Source: Streptomyces sp. CB01373
GTDB taxonomy: Bacteria; Actinomycetota; Actinomycetes; Streptomycetales; Streptomycetaceae
Direction: 5' to 3'
Assembly (NCBI RefSeq): GCF_002803075.1
Contig: NZ_NNBK01000016.1
Coordinates: forward strand, 67,271 to 131,270
Length of the DNA: 64,000 nucleotides
Shown: positions 25,961 through 35,700 of the stretch, one piece after another
Layout: the number at the start of each line of letters is the position of its first letter
Numbering within the stretch: the stretch's first letter is position 1
The notes under the pieces: model-generated
The model's database searches: none
What the model was told of the DNA's origin: nothing
What the model saw: only the letters and a program-made list of their open reading frames with translations
Made by a program: the position numbers and the translations under genes

Positions 25961-26680
25961 ATGCACTTCGCGTTCCGCGCCGCCCGTGCCCTCGCCGTGG
26001 CCACGCTCCCCCTGGTCCTGACCCTGACGGCCTGCGGCTCTTCCGGCTCCGGTTCGTCCGGCTCCGCCGGCCACGCGTCCTCGGCGTCCGCCGGCGACCC
26101 CAACGCCGGTCTGCTCACGGGCACCCAGCTGAAGAAGGCCCTCGCCCCGGCGTCGTTCTTCGCCTCCGGTTTCGCCGTCGACCCGAGCGGGGCCAGGGAC
26201 TCCGGCGACACCTACACGCCCCCGTCGACCGCCCCGGCGGCCAAGCCGGACTGCACAAGGCTCGGCGGCACCGCCTGGATAGACATCGCCGGGATCACCG
26301 GCGTGTCCTTCGCGCAGAACGACTACGTCAGCAAGAACACCTCCGAGGACATCGCCCAGGAGATCGACGCCTACCGCGGTACGACGGCGGCGCGCGTCAT
26401 GGAGGCCCTGGAGAAGGCGGTCACGGCCTGCACCGGCTTCACCGACTCGCAGACCCACTCGAAGGTCAAGGTCACCGGACGGGCCACGTCCGGACTGGGC
26501 GACGCGGCCTACACGATCACCCTGACGGACTCCGCCTGGGAGAACGGCACGACCCTCGTCGCGGCCCGGGTCGGCACGAACGTCGTCAGCGTCATGTCGA
26601 CGGACGGCCACGACAACGGGGCGGCGACGGCGAAGAAGCTGACGGAGCGGATCGTCACGGCCTTGAAGCAGACTTCCTGA
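25961..26680 (+). CDS. putative lipoprotein, PknH-sensor-like
   Basis: A 239-residue lipoprotein. The signal peptide MHFAFRAARALAVATLPLVL ends in lipobox LTAC, followed by a Gly/Ser spacer. The mature domain (about 50-239) includes LLTGTQLKKALAP, two cysteines (in KPDCTRL and TACTGF) that could form a disulfide, and a C-terminal ANVVSV-like strand followed by a helix. The layout resembles the extracellular sensor domain of mycobacterial PknH and related actinobacterial lipoproteins. Family assignment is tentative; no kinase gene adjoins it. Confidence 0.8.
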   Translation: MHFAFRAARALAVATLPLVLTLTACGSSGSGSSGSAGHASSASAGDPNAGLLTGTQLKKALAPASFFASGFAVDPSGARDSGDTYTPPSTAPAAKPDCTRLGGTAWIDIAGITGVSFAQNDYVSKNTSEDIAQEIDAYRGTTAARVMEALEKAVTACTGFTDSQTHSKVKVTGRATSGLGDAAYTITLTDSAWENGTTLVAARVGTNVVSVMSTDGHDNGAATAKKLTERIVTALKQTS

Positions 26681-26762
26681 CGGTATCGGTCCACGTCGCC
26701 AGGTGGCCTAACCTTGCCTGCGACGACTCCGTCCTCGTGCGGCGGAGCTCTTGGGGGTGGAG

Positions 26763-27146
26763 ATGGACAAGCGGCTGGAGGCCGGCTGGTTCCAGCGGAT
26801 CGTCTGGTCCGTCCTGGTCTGGGGTTCGCTGGGCCTGCTGGCGTGGGTGCCGTTCCTGTACGTGGCGATCCGCCGCGGACTCGGCTCGGACTGGGGCGCG
26901 TTCGCCGCCTTCGTGCTGTACGAGTGCACCGTGACACCGGGACTGTTCCTCGTGCCCGACGACAGCGACGCCTCCGCGGTGCTCGGCGTCGTGATCATCA
27001 TGTGCCTGCTGGCGGCGACGGGGATGCTGCTGTTCGCCATGTTCGACCGGCGGACGCCGCAGGCCATGGCGGCCGCCGGGTACGGGGCGGCCCCGTCCGC
27101 GCAGACGGTGCAGCAGGGCCCGTACGGCTACCCGTACGGGCGGTAG
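26763..27146 (+). CDS. small integral membrane protein
   Basis: A 127-residue protein with three hydrophobic helices: IVWSVLVWGSLGLLAWVPFLYVAI, AFAAFVLYECTVTPGLFLV and VLGVVIIMCLLAATGMLLFAMF. The C-terminal tail is Tyr/Gly/Pro-rich (GPYGYPYGR). ATG 26763 follows GGGGGTGGAG; a TTG four codons upstream is the alternative start. No known family recognised. The gap to the lipoprotein gene upstream is 82 bases. Confidence 0.75.
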   Translation: MDKRLEAGWFQRIVWSVLVWGSLGLLAWVPFLYVAIRRGLGSDWGAFAAFVLYECTVTPGLFLVPDDSDASAVLGVVIIMCLLAATGMLLFAMFDRRTPQAMAAAGYGAAPSAQTVQQGPYGYPYGR

Positions 27147-27164
27147 CGGCAGGCCCCGGCACCG

Positions 27165-27314
27165 TCACAGCCGCCGGGTGCGCCGCAGGATCCGGACGGC
27201 CTGCCAGGTCAGCAGGCCGGTGAGTCCCCACATGAAGCCCGCGATGGAGACGGCCCGTGCGCGGTCCCCGATCAGCGGGAAGAGGGCGGCGAAGCACCCT
27301 GGACGGTGACCCAC
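27165..27314 (-). CDS. possible 49-residue membrane peptide or gene remnant
   Basis: An open frame from GTG 27314 encodes a 49-residue peptide with a plausible helix (AGFMWGLTGLLTWQAVRIL) and basic C-terminus. The hydrophobicity pattern looks protein-like, unlike the frame upstream of it. There is no good ribosome site, so it may be the surviving 3' end of a larger gene. Confidence 0.3.
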   Translation of the reverse strand: MGHRPGCFAALFPLIGDRARAVSIAGFMWGLTGLLTWQAVRILRRTRRL

Positions 27315-27403
27315 CCGTAGGTGGGCCGGAGGTGTGGGTGGGACGCAGAGTGCTCGGCGGTGCGGTTCGCGGCGGCGTTTCCGGTGACGCGCTGACCTGT
27401 CGG

Positions 27404-27829
27404 TCAGGCGGCGGCCAGCTCGCACCAGACGACCTTGCCCCGGTTGCCCTCCCTGGCCAGCGGCTGCCACCCCCACAGGTCCGCGCAGGCCTTGACCAGC
27501 GCCAGCCCGCGTCCCTCCTCCAGGTCCACGGCCTGCTCCAGCGGTACCGGCGGCTCCGGCGGCGCGGGGTCGGCGTCCCACGCCCCGATCCGCAGCACGC
27601 CCGCCGCCCAGCGCACCCGCAGGGCGGCGGGCCCCTTGGTGTGCCGTACGGCGTTGGAGACCAGCTCCGTCGCGAGCAGTTCGGCCACGTCGACCAGGCG
27701 GATCAGGCCGTGCATGGTGAGGATCAGGCGAAGGGTGCGGCGGCTGACCGTGACGGCGCGAAGGTCGTTGGGGATGTAGAGGCAGTACTCCCAGGGTTCG
27801 GCGACTGCGCCGGTACCGGTTTCGGACAT
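27404..27829 (-). CDS. ATP-binding protein, anti-sigma-factor-like (HATPase_c)
   Basis: A 141-residue GHKL ATPase-fold protein related to RsbW/SpoIIAB serine kinases. The N-box region ELLATELVSNAVRHTKG has the Glu and Asn for Mg-ATP. Then IGAWDADPAPP (G1-like) and EEGRGLALVKACADLWGW (G2-like) follow. It is divergent from an XRE/DUF397 pair. In Streptomyces these three families recur together as regulatory modules, including the Scr1/Scr2 pair that stimulates antibiotic production. Partner sigma factor or anti-anti-sigma is not encoded nearby. Confidence 0.85.
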   Translation of the reverse strand: MSETGTGAVAEPWEYCLYIPNDLRAVTVSRRTLRLILTMHGLIRLVDVAELLATELVSNAVRHTKGPAALRVRWAAGVLRIGAWDADPAPPEPPVPLEQAVDLEEGRGLALVKACADLWGWQPLAREGNRGKVVWCELAAA

Positions 27830-28001
27830 GAGTCAACTCCGGTCGGTGAGTGAGCGGTTGGGCATACGGCGGCACCCCGCGGTACCGCAGCGTGTGCGTC
27901 GCGTCACCGACGGTAGATCTAAATATAGGGACGCGGCAAGCCGCTCGCGTAATCTGACGCCGAACGAGTCGCGTCCACACGCGCGTTAGGGAGACCAGTC
28001 G

Positions 28002-28838
28002 ATGGTGAAGAGGCGCGAACCGACAGCACGCCAGATGCGGCTGGCAACCGAACTGCGCAGACTCCGCGAGGCCGCAGGCCTCAACTCCCGTCAGGCAGCC
28101 GCGCTGCTCGGCGTGAGCCCCGCCCAGATCACCCATATCGAGTCCGCACTCGCCGGCGTGAGCGAACAGCGACTCCGTCGTCTCGCCTCCCACTACGCCT
28201 GCACCGACCACGAGTTCATCGACGCCCTGGTGGCGATGGCCGCCGATCGAACACGGGGCTGGTGGGAGGAGTACCGGGGCCTCCTGCCCACGTCATTCCT
28301 GGACTTGTCCGAGTTGGAGCACCACGCCCGGTTCCTGCGCCACGTGGCGATCCTGTACGTGCCGGGTCTGCTGCAGACGGAGGACTACGCGCGTGCCGTC
28401 TTCTCGTCCAGGCTGCCGGAACTGACCGATGATGAACTGGAGTTGCGTATCCGGCACCGAAAGGCACGCCAGGAGTTCACCATCCGGTACGAAGCGGTGA
28501 TCCATGAGGCGGCACTCCGGATCAGAGTCGGCGACCGTGCCACCTCGAAGGCTCAGCTCGTCCGCCTCCTCGAGCTCTCCGAAGCCGACCACATCACCGT
28601 GCGGGTCATCCCCTTCGACCTGGACGGCTTCGCCCGCGCCTCAAGCACGATGACGTACGTGGGCGGCCCCCTGCCCAAGCTCGACACCGTGGTCCGCGAC
28701 GCACTGCACGGCTCGGCCTTCATTGATTCCGAGGCTCAGCTCAACACCTACCGAACGAGTTTCCGTAAGGTGGAGGCCGCGTCACTCGAACCCGCACAGT
28801 CGCGTGAATTCGTCCACAGGCTGGCGAAGGAGTTGTGA
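28002..28838 (+). CDS. XRE-family regulator with DUF5753 domain (Scr1-like)
   Basis: A DNA-binding protein of 278 residues. The N-terminal helix-turn-helix (LRRLREAAGLNSRQAAALLG then SPAQITHIESALAG) spans residues about 15-55. The C-terminal effector domain (about 95-275) has LEHHARFLRHVAILYVPGLL and the QTEDYARAV motif, then VRVIPFDLDGFA, typical of the DUF5753 family. The stop overlaps a possible GTG start of the DUF397 gene, which is its usual partner. Base composition is somewhat lower in GC than the neighbours, hinting at past transfer. Confidence 0.88.
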   Translation: MVKRREPTARQMRLATELRRLREAAGLNSRQAAALLGVSPAQITHIESALAGVSEQRLRRLASHYACTDHEFIDALVAMAADRTRGWWEEYRGLLPTSFLDLSELEHHARFLRHVAILYVPGLLQTEDYARAVFSSRLPELTDDELELRIRHRKARQEFTIRYEAVIHEAALRIRVGDRATSKAQLVRLLELSEADHITVRVIPFDLDGFARASSTMTYVGGPLPKLDTVVRDALHGSAFIDSEAQLNTYRTSFRKVEAASLEPAQSREFVHRLAKEL

Positions 28839-28846
28839 GGAACCCC

Positions 28847-29062
28847 ATGGACACCTGGCGGAAGTCGTCCTACTCGGGCCCGGGCGACGGCAACGAGTGC
28901 GTCGAGATCGCGAACTCCCCCACCCACACAGCCGTCCGCGACTCAAAAGCCCCGGCCGGAGCCACCCTCACCTTCCCAGCCGGAGCCTTCAGCACCTTTG
29001 TCCAAGCCCTCAAGGGCGAGGGCTGCTCGACGGGAGCCGACCTCAACGGATCCCACGGCTGA
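28847..29062 (+). CDS. DUF397 protein (Scr2-like partner)
   Basis: A 71-residue protein with the DUF397 signature WRKSSYSG followed by NECVEIA, VRDSK and FPAGAFSTFV. ATG 28847 has AGGAA five bases upstream; GTG 28835, overlapping the XRE stop, is the alternative. DUF397 proteins form pairs with XRE regulators and modulate them. The stretch 29063-29334 that follows holds no convincing gene, only a hairpin at 29253-29280. Confidence 0.88.
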   Translation: MDTWRKSSYSGPGDGNECVEIANSPTHTAVRDSKAPAGATLTFPAGAFSTFVQALKGEGCSTGADLNGSHG

Positions 29063-29252
29063 GAAGCAGAGGACAACGGAAACGCCCTCCCTGCGGTCCG
29101 CCGTGCACCTGGCCCAGCCAGGCGTGGGCGCGGATACTCACGCGGCGCGTCGTCGACGCCCTCTTCGCCGCCCAGGTAGCGGAGATCACCGCCCGGTGGC
29201 AGGCCCACACGAGTGCGGGCGGCGCATAACACCCCCGCGTTCCACAACAGGG

Positions 29253-29280
29253 CGGCCCCTCGCACCTCCGCGAGGGGCCG
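29253..29280. terminator. bidirectional hairpin terminator
   Basis: CGGCCCCTCGC, loop ACCTCC, GCGAGGGGCCG followed by ACCTCTTT, between convergent genes. Confidence 0.8.
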
Positions 29281-29334
29281 ACCTCTTTCGTGAGGAGTCG
29301 CCCCCTTTATGGATGGCTTTCGGGCCCGCACGGG

Positions 29335-30891
29335 TCAGCCGTGCATCTGCCCCAGCCACTGCAGGGTCCGCCGGACCTCGCCCGGGAGCGGGTGTCCCGG
29401 GCCGTGGCGGCGCTCCGCGTCGTGCAGCAGGCGCAGCAGGGTGTCGTGGGCGGCGGTCCGGTCGCCCTGGGCGAGCAGCAGGTGCCCGATCCGGCGGCGG
29501 ATCTCGAAGGGCAGGTCGGGGTCCGCGGCCGTGTACGGGTTCTCCGCGAGCCGGTTCTCGAAGTAGGGCAGCAGGGCCCGGTACTCGGCGAGCGCCGCGG
29601 CCGGTTCCCCGAGCTGTTCGAGGCACTGCGCCGCGTCGTGGCGGAACCGGAGGGACTGCGGGTCGGCGGGGCCCGCCTCGGTGGCCCGTTCGCCGGCCAG
29701 GCGCCGCAGTTCGGGCAGGGCGCGCCGGTACTGGCCGTCGTCCATCAGCGTGGCCGCGTACTGCTTGCGCAGGGTGCGCACCACCGGGGAGTGCTCGCCG
29801 TGCTGGGCGGCGGCGGCCGGGAGGATCGCGCCGAGGATGTCGACGGCCTGGGTGACGCGGCCCTCGCCGAGCAGCCGCTTGACCTCGTCGACGGCGGTGG
29901 CGACGTCGCGGAGGCCGCCCGACCCGGCGGTGGACGGTTCGGCGCGGGGCACGGGGCGCGGCGCCGGGGTGAAGGCGCGGTCGGGCCAGGGGGCGTGCGG
30001 GCGCAGGAAGGGACGGGTGGGGTCGAGGGGGCCGCCGTTGTGCGGGCCGCGCGGAGGCAGCAGCGGCAGCAGGTCCTCGTACACCGCCTGGGCACTGGCC
30101 GGTCTGTGCTGGGGGTCCTTGGCGAGCAGCCGCAGCACGAGGGATTCGAGGGCTTCGGGGACCTCGGGGCGCAGCCGGCGCACGGGCACCGGCGGCTCGT
30201 GGAGATGGCGGTGCAGCACGCCGACCGCGGTGGAGGCGGCGAACGGGACGTGCCCGCTGAGGAGTTCGTGCAGCACGACGCCGAGCGCGTACAGGTCGGT
30301 GTAGGGGCCGACGGCGCCGCCCATCGCCTGTTCGGGGGCCATGTAGGCGGGGCTGCCGACGGGTGAGCCGGTGCGGGTGAGGCGGGTGGTCTCGGTGTTG
30401 AGGACGGAGGCGACGCCGAGGTCGAGGACGGTGACGGTGCCGTCCGGCTTCACCATCACGTTCCTCGGTTTGAGGTCGCGGTGGACGATCGGTACGGCGT
30501 GCACGGCGGAGAGCACGGCGCACAGCTGGGCGGCGACGGCGACCGCCCACTGCCAGGGGTACGGCTCGTTCTCGGCGAGGTGGTCGGCGAGGTCCGCGCC
30601 GTCGACGTACTGCATGACGAGGTACAGGTTCTCGGCCTCGCTGCCCGCGTCGTGCACGGTGACCAGGCCGGGGTGGTCGACCCGCGCGGTGACGCGGCAT
30701 TCGCGGACGAAGCGGCGGCGCAGGTCGGCGGCGTCCTGGCTGTGGGACCCCGCGACCTTGTCGGGGCGCACCAGTTTGACGGCGACGCGACGGTCGAGCC
30801 GCTGGTCGTAGGCCGTCCACACCTGGCCCATGCCGCCTTGTCCGATGAGCGTGGACAGTTCGTAGCGTCCGGCGATGACGCGTGCGGTCAC
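29335..30891 (-). CDS. serine/threonine protein kinase, PknB-like catalytic domain
   Basis: A 518-residue soluble kinase. The glycine loop GQGGMGQV (17-24), Lys39 in AVKL, the catalytic loop HRDLKPRN (137-144) and the activation region DLG (157-159) through GSPAYMAPEQ form an intact Hanks-type domain of about 270 residues. DLG replaces the usual DFG. A Pro-rich linker precedes a helical C-terminal half (about 330-518) with repeat-like features (LRKQYAATLMDDGQYRRALPEL, LAEYRALLPYFENRLAE) resembling tetratricopeptide repeats. No transmembrane segment. GTG 30891 overlaps the upstream stop by four bases, so it is coupled to the membrane gene. Confidence 0.92.
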   Translation of the reverse strand: MTARVIAGRYELSTLIGQGGMGQVWTAYDQRLDRRVAVKLVRPDKVAGSHSQDAADLRRRFVRECRVTARVDHPGLVTVHDAGSEAENLYLVMQYVDGADLADHLAENEPYPWQWAVAVAAQLCAVLSAVHAVPIVHRDLKPRNVMVKPDGTVTVLDLGVASVLNTETTRLTRTGSPVGSPAYMAPEQAMGGAVGPYTDLYALGVVLHELLSGHVPFAASTAVGVLHRHLHEPPVPVRRLRPEVPEALESLVLRLLAKDPQHRPASAQAVYEDLLPLLPPRGPHNGGPLDPTRPFLRPHAPWPDRAFTPAPRPVPRAEPSTAGSGGLRDVATAVDEVKRLLGEGRVTQAVDILGAILPAAAAQHGEHSPVVRTLRKQYAATLMDDGQYRRALPELRRLAGERATEAGPADPQSLRFRHDAAQCLEQLGEPAAALAEYRALLPYFENRLAENPYTAADPDLPFEIRRRIGHLLLAQGDRTAAHDTLLRLLHDAERRHGPGHPLPGEVRRTLQWLGQMHG

Positions 30892-31679
30892 CGGCCGTCC
30901 TCCGGGCCCCAGCTCGTGGTGAACCCGATGTCACCGCCGCCGGCGGCACCGCCCTGGCCGGGCCGGCCACCATGGCCGAACTGGCCCCCGTGACCGGACT
31001 GCCCGCCCTGACCGGGCCCGGTGTCCTGGCCGCGCAGGAAGTCGCTCAGCTCGTCCAGTTCGGCGCGGACCTGATCGATCCGGGCGGGTGCGGGACGCTG
31101 CGGCTGCCCGGGCACCGCGTCGCGAGCGGGCACGGGCGCCGGGTTCGGCGCGGACGGGTAGGAGGCGGGCTGCGGCGGCGCGTACGGGCCCGGCCGCGGC
31201 GGGGAGTAGGGCGCGGGCTGCAGGCCGTACGGGGCGGGCGGCGGGCCGTAACTCTGCGGGGCGGGGGACGGCGGGTAGCCGTACGCCACGGTGGCGGCCG
31301 CGGGACCGTGGGCGACCCGACCGGTCAGGGGGGCCTCGTGGTGACGGAGGTCCCGGTACAGGAAGTAGCCGACGCTGCCGAACGCGGACAGCAGGAACAG
31401 CGCTGCGCCGACGTCGCTGTGCCAGGTCTGCGGGTCGCCCTCCTTGCCGGTGCCGCCGACGCCGATGAACACACAGGCCGTGAACAGGACGACGAGCGAC
31501 AGGACGAACAGGACCCAGTCGCGCCGGGCTCGGGTCATGCAGGCGACGCGCAGCATCGTGCCCCAGGCCAGGAAGCCGACGCTCAGCAGCGACAGGGCCA
31601 CGAACAGCACCCTGAGGCCGACCACCAGCGCGGTCGAGGGGCGCGGAGGCTGCGGCGGCGCGTAGCCGGGGCCGTGCAT
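30888..31679 (-). CDS. membrane protein with Pro/Gly-rich tail, coupled to kinase
   Basis: A 263-residue protein, first gene of a two-gene operon with the kinase (GTGA overlap). Four hydrophobic segments lie in the first 140 residues, including VVGLRVLFVALSLLSVGFLAW and WVLFVLSLVVLFTACVFIGVG. A long cytoplasmic tail rich in Pro, Ala, Tyr and Gly follows and ends in a helix (ARIDQVRAELDELSDFLRG) and a GHGGQ-type repeat. It could localise or sense for the kinase. No known family. Confidence 0.8.
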   Translation of the reverse strand: MHGPGYAPPQPPRPSTALVVGLRVLFVALSLLSVGFLAWGTMLRVACMTRARRDWVLFVLSLVVLFTACVFIGVGGTGKEGDPQTWHSDVGAALFLLSAFGSVGYFLYRDLRHHEAPLTGRVAHGPAAATVAYGYPPSPAPQSYGPPPAPYGLQPAPYSPPRPGPYAPPQPASYPSAPNPAPVPARDAVPGQPQRPAPARIDQVRAELDELSDFLRGQDTGPGQGGQSGHGGQFGHGGRPGQGGAAGGGDIGFTTSWGPEDGR

Positions 31680-31889
31680 GACTGCTCCTAGTGGCGAGGC
31701 CCCGGTGGGGCGCCTGCGGGTACGGTGCGTACGGTGCGGAACCGAGGGTGATCCGAGCGTGTTCCGAGAGTATCGGTCAACCCGGACAACCGGCCTGGGA
31801 TGTACCGAACCGTTGTCGTCGCCCGTCCCCGCCCGCCTCCGCGCCGCCCGAACAGGCCGCGGCGGCCCCGGCGGCGGCGCCCGCCGCGG

Positions 31890-32606
31890 TCAGCGGGCGT
31901 GGAAGCGCTCGGGTGCCTTCGTCGGGTTGCCGCCCGAGGGGAGCTTCTGGCCGGGACAGGTGGCCAGGACCTTCTTCATCGCGGCCTTCTCGGCCCCGGT
32001 GACCCACAGTTGGTACTTCTTCTTCACGGCGACCTGCGCGGCGACGTACGTGCACCGGTAGCCCTTGGCGGGCGGCAGCCACGTCGCCGCGTCGCCGTCG
32101 CCCTTGGAGCGGTTGGCGCTCGCGTCCACGGCTATCAGGTTGAGCGGGTCGTTGGCCAGCGCTATGCGCTTGCTCGCGTCCCAGTACGCGGCGCCCTTCT
32201 GCCAGGCGTCCGAGAGGGCGACGACATGGTCTATGTCGACCAGGCTGCGCCCACGCCGGTAGACGATCTCCTTGTCGGAGTACGGGTCCCGCTCCAGCAC
32301 GCCGTACGACACCTTGCACTTGCCGTCGGTGAACCGCACCTGCTTCAGGTCCCGTTTGAGGATGTCGTCGCGGGTGGGGCAGCCGTTGGAGTCGGTGTCC
32401 GCCCAGGCGGTGCCGAACTTCTCCCGGACGTAACCGGTCTTCGGCGAACGCCCCTTGACGGTCAGTGACTCGGCGGCGGCGAGCGCCTCACCGCCGGTCT
32501 TCGCCGGCTCGGGTCCGCTCGCACCCCCGTCCAGCTGCTCCGTGCATCCGGTCGCCAACAGTGCCACGACGGCAGCCGCAACCGCCCCGCCCCTCAGACG
32601 CGTCAC
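31890..32606 (-). CDS. secreted HNH endonuclease-like lipoprotein (DUF1524)
   Basis: A 238-residue exported protein. GTG 32606 has GGGAGGGG seven bases upstream. The signal peptide ends in lipobox LLATGC. The mature domain carries DSNGCPTRDDILKRDL and the nuclease core DIDHVVALSDAWQKGA with the metal-binding His. NDPLNLIAVDASANRSKGD then provides the Asn and Asp of the HNH-type DUF1524 domain. It likely degrades extracellular nucleic acid, perhaps for phosphate or DNA recycling. Cysteines in GKCKVS and ATCPG may pair. Monocistronic, with about 160 bases to mfd. Confidence 0.88.
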   Translation of the reverse strand: MTRLRGGAVAAAVVALLATGCTEQLDGGASGPEPAKTGGEALAAAESLTVKGRSPKTGYVREKFGTAWADTDSNGCPTRDDILKRDLKQVRFTDGKCKVSYGVLERDPYSDKEIVYRRGRSLVDIDHVVALSDAWQKGAAYWDASKRIALANDPLNLIAVDASANRSKGDGDAATWLPPAKGYRCTYVAAQVAVKKKYQLWVTGAEKAAMKKVLATCPGQKLPSGGNPTKAPERFHAR

Positions 32607-32770
32607 GCTGCGCCCCTCCCCTAACCTGCCTGGTTCCGCCCATGGTTCGGGCGTCCTTCACCTGCTGCCCACCGTAGCGGGGCAGTATGCGCAGGCCACA
32701 CGGGGGTACGGGGGTCACGGGGCGCGAACGCGCGGGCCGCGTACCCACCGCGGCCCCAAGAGCGCGCGGG

Positions 32771-35700
32771 CTACGACCCCAGGATGGACGCCAGGAACTC
32801 CCCCACCCAGCCCAGCAGTTCACGGCCGACCAGTGGCTTGCCGCCGATCTTCGCGGTCTTGGGCCGGGGCACGAGGACCTGGTGGACGGCCGGCTTGATC
32901 ACCGAGCCCGGGTAGAGGCGCTTGACGCGCAGCTCCTGCGACTCGCGCAGTTCCACCGGGGCGAAGCGGATGTTGTTGCCCTGGAGCACGATCTCGCCGA
33001 CGCCGCAGGCGCGGGCGAGCATGCGCAGCCCGGCCACCAGCAGCAGGTTCTCCACCGGTTCGGGCAACTTGCCGTAGCGGTCGGTGAGTTCCTCGCGGAC
33101 GGCCTTGATGTCCTCCTCGGAGTCGGCGGAGGCGATGGACCGGTAGGCCTGGAGGCGCAGCCGCTCGCCGGGCGCGTAGTCGTGCGGGACGTGCGCGTCG
33201 ACCGGCAGCTCGATCTTGACCTCGAGCGGCGGCTCCTCCTGGATCTCCCCCGTCTCCAGCTGCCGCCGGTAGTCCGCGACCGCCTCGCCGACCATGCGGA
33301 CGTAGAGGTCGAAGCCGACGCCCGCGATGTGCCCGGACTGCTCGCCGCCCAGCAGGTTTCCGGCGCCGCGGATCTCCAGGTCCTTCATCGCCACGTACAT
33401 GCCCGCGCCCATCTCGGTGTGCTGCGCGATGGTCGCCAGGCGCTCGTGGGCCGTCTCCGTCAGCGGCTTCTCCGGCGGGTACAGGAAGTAGGCGTAGCCG
33501 CGCTCGCGGCCACGGCCCACCCGGCCGCGCAGCTGGTGGAGCTGGGACAGGCCGAAGTTGTCGCCGCGCTCCACGATCAGGGTGTTGGCGTTGGAGATGT
33601 CGATGCCGGACTCGACGATGGTCGTCGAGACCAGCACGTCGAACTTCTTCTCCCAGAAGTCGACGACGACCTGTTCGAGGGCCGCCTCCGACATCTGGCC
33701 GTGGGCGGTGGCGATGCGCGCCTCGGGGACGATCTCCCGCAGCCGGGCCGTGGCGCGGTCGATGGACTCCACCCGGTTGTGGATGTAGAAGACCTGGCCC
33801 TCGCGCAGCAGTTCGCGGCGGATCGCCGCGCCGATCTGCTTCTCCTCGTACGGCCCGACGAACGTCAGCACCGGGTGCCGCTCCTCGGGCGGCGTGGTGA
33901 TCGTCGACATCTCCCGGATGCCGGTCACCGCCATCTCCAGCGTGCGCGGGATCGGGGTCGCCGACATCGTCAGGACGTCGACGTTCGCGCGGAGCTTCTT
34001 CAGCTGCTCCTTGTGCTCGACGCCGAAGCGCTGCTCCTCGTCGACGATGACCAGGCCGAGGTCCTTGAACTTCGTCTGCGAGGAGAACAGGCGGTGGGTG
34101 CCGATGACGATGTCCACCGCGCCGTCCCCGAGACCCTCCAGGACCGTCTTGGCCTCGGTGTCGGTCTGGAAGCGGGAGAGCGCTCTGACGTTCACCGGGA
34201 ACTGCGCGTACCGCTCGGAGAACGTGCCGAAGTGCTGCTGCACCAGCAGCGTCGTCGGGACCAGGACCGCGACCTGCTTGCCGTCCTGGACGGCCTTGAA
34301 GGCGGCGCGGACCGCGATCTCCGTCTTGCCGTAGCCGACGTCGCCGCAGATCAGACGGTCCATCGGGACCGACTTCTCCATGTCCTCCTTGACCTCGGCG
34401 ATCGTGGTGAGCTGGTCCGGGGTCTCCGCGTACGGGAAGGCGTCCTCCAGCTCGCGCTGCCACGGCGTGTCCGAGCCGAAGGCGTGCCCGGGCGCCGCCA
34501 TCCGCGCACTGTAGAGCCTGATCAGGTCGGCGGCGATCTCCTTGACCGCCTTCTTCGCCCGGGCCTTGGTCTTCGTCCAGTCGGCGCCGCCGAGCCGGTG
34601 CAGGGTGGGCGCCTCGCCGCCGACGTACTTGGTGATCTGTTCGAGCTGGTCGGTGGGGATGTACAGGCGGTCGCCGGGCTGGCCGCGCTTGGCCGGGGCG
34701 TACTCCACCACCAGGTACTCGCGGGTCGCGCCCTGCACCGTGCGCTGCACCATCTCGATGTAGCGGCCCACGCCGTGCTGCTCGTGGACGATGTAGTCGC
34801 CCGTCTCCAGAGTCAGCGGGTCGATGGTCTTGCGCCGCCTCACCGGCATCCGCGCACCGTCACGGGCGGCCGTCTTCTGGCCGGTCAGGTCGGTCTCGGT
34901 GAGCACGGCCAGCTTCAGGGCGGCGTCGACGAAGCCGTGGTCGATGCCGCCGCAGGCCACGTGCACGACCGACGGGGACAGCCCGCCGAGGTCCACGTCG
35001 AGGCGGGCCGCGATGCCCTCCCCGCCCAGCACCTCGGCGGTGCGCGAGGCCGGACCGTGGCCCTCGGTGACGTACACCGCGCGCCAGCCGTCCGCGAGCC
35101 AGCCCTTGGTGTCGGCGAGCGCCTTGGCGATGTCGCCTCGGTAGGTCTCGGGCGCGTGCATGCCCAGCTTGAGCGCGTCCCCGTCCCCCTCGTACGCCGT
35201 CTCGTCCGCGGCGAACGGCGACACCGACCACCACATCATGTCCAGCTCGCGCGCCCGGTCCCGGACGTCCGCGATCGACCAGAGGGAGGCCGCGCCGAGG
35301 TCGATGGGCGCCTCGCCCCCGCCGGCCGAGGCCGCCCAGGACGCCTGGAGGAACTCCTGGGAGGTCGCCACCAGGTCCGCCGCGCGCGTGCGCACCCGCT
35401 CGGGGTCGCACACCACGGTCATGGCGCCCTTGGGCAGCACGTCGAGCAGCAGCTCCATGTCGTCGACCAGGACCGGCGCCAGGGACTCCATGCCCTCCAC
35501 CGCGATGCCCTCGGCGATCCTGCCCAGCAGCTCGCCGAGCTCCGGATGCCGCTCGGCGAGGGCCCGCGCACGCGCGCGTACGTCCTCGGTGAGCAGCAGT
35601 TCACGGCAGGGCGGGGCCCACAGTCCGTGCTCGGCGACCTCCAGGGAGCGCTGGTCGGCGACCTTGAAGTACCGGATCTCCTCGACGTCGTCGCCCCAGA

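Noticed and set aside
29063..29229. Possible short gene after the first DUF397 gene
   Set aside because: The open frame continues from an antisense-like frame, has no start site and no recognisable protein pattern.
31680..31889. Gap between the kinase operon and the HNH lipoprotein
   Set aside because: Only GC-rich, Pro/Arg-coding-like sequence; no gene or clear hairpin found.
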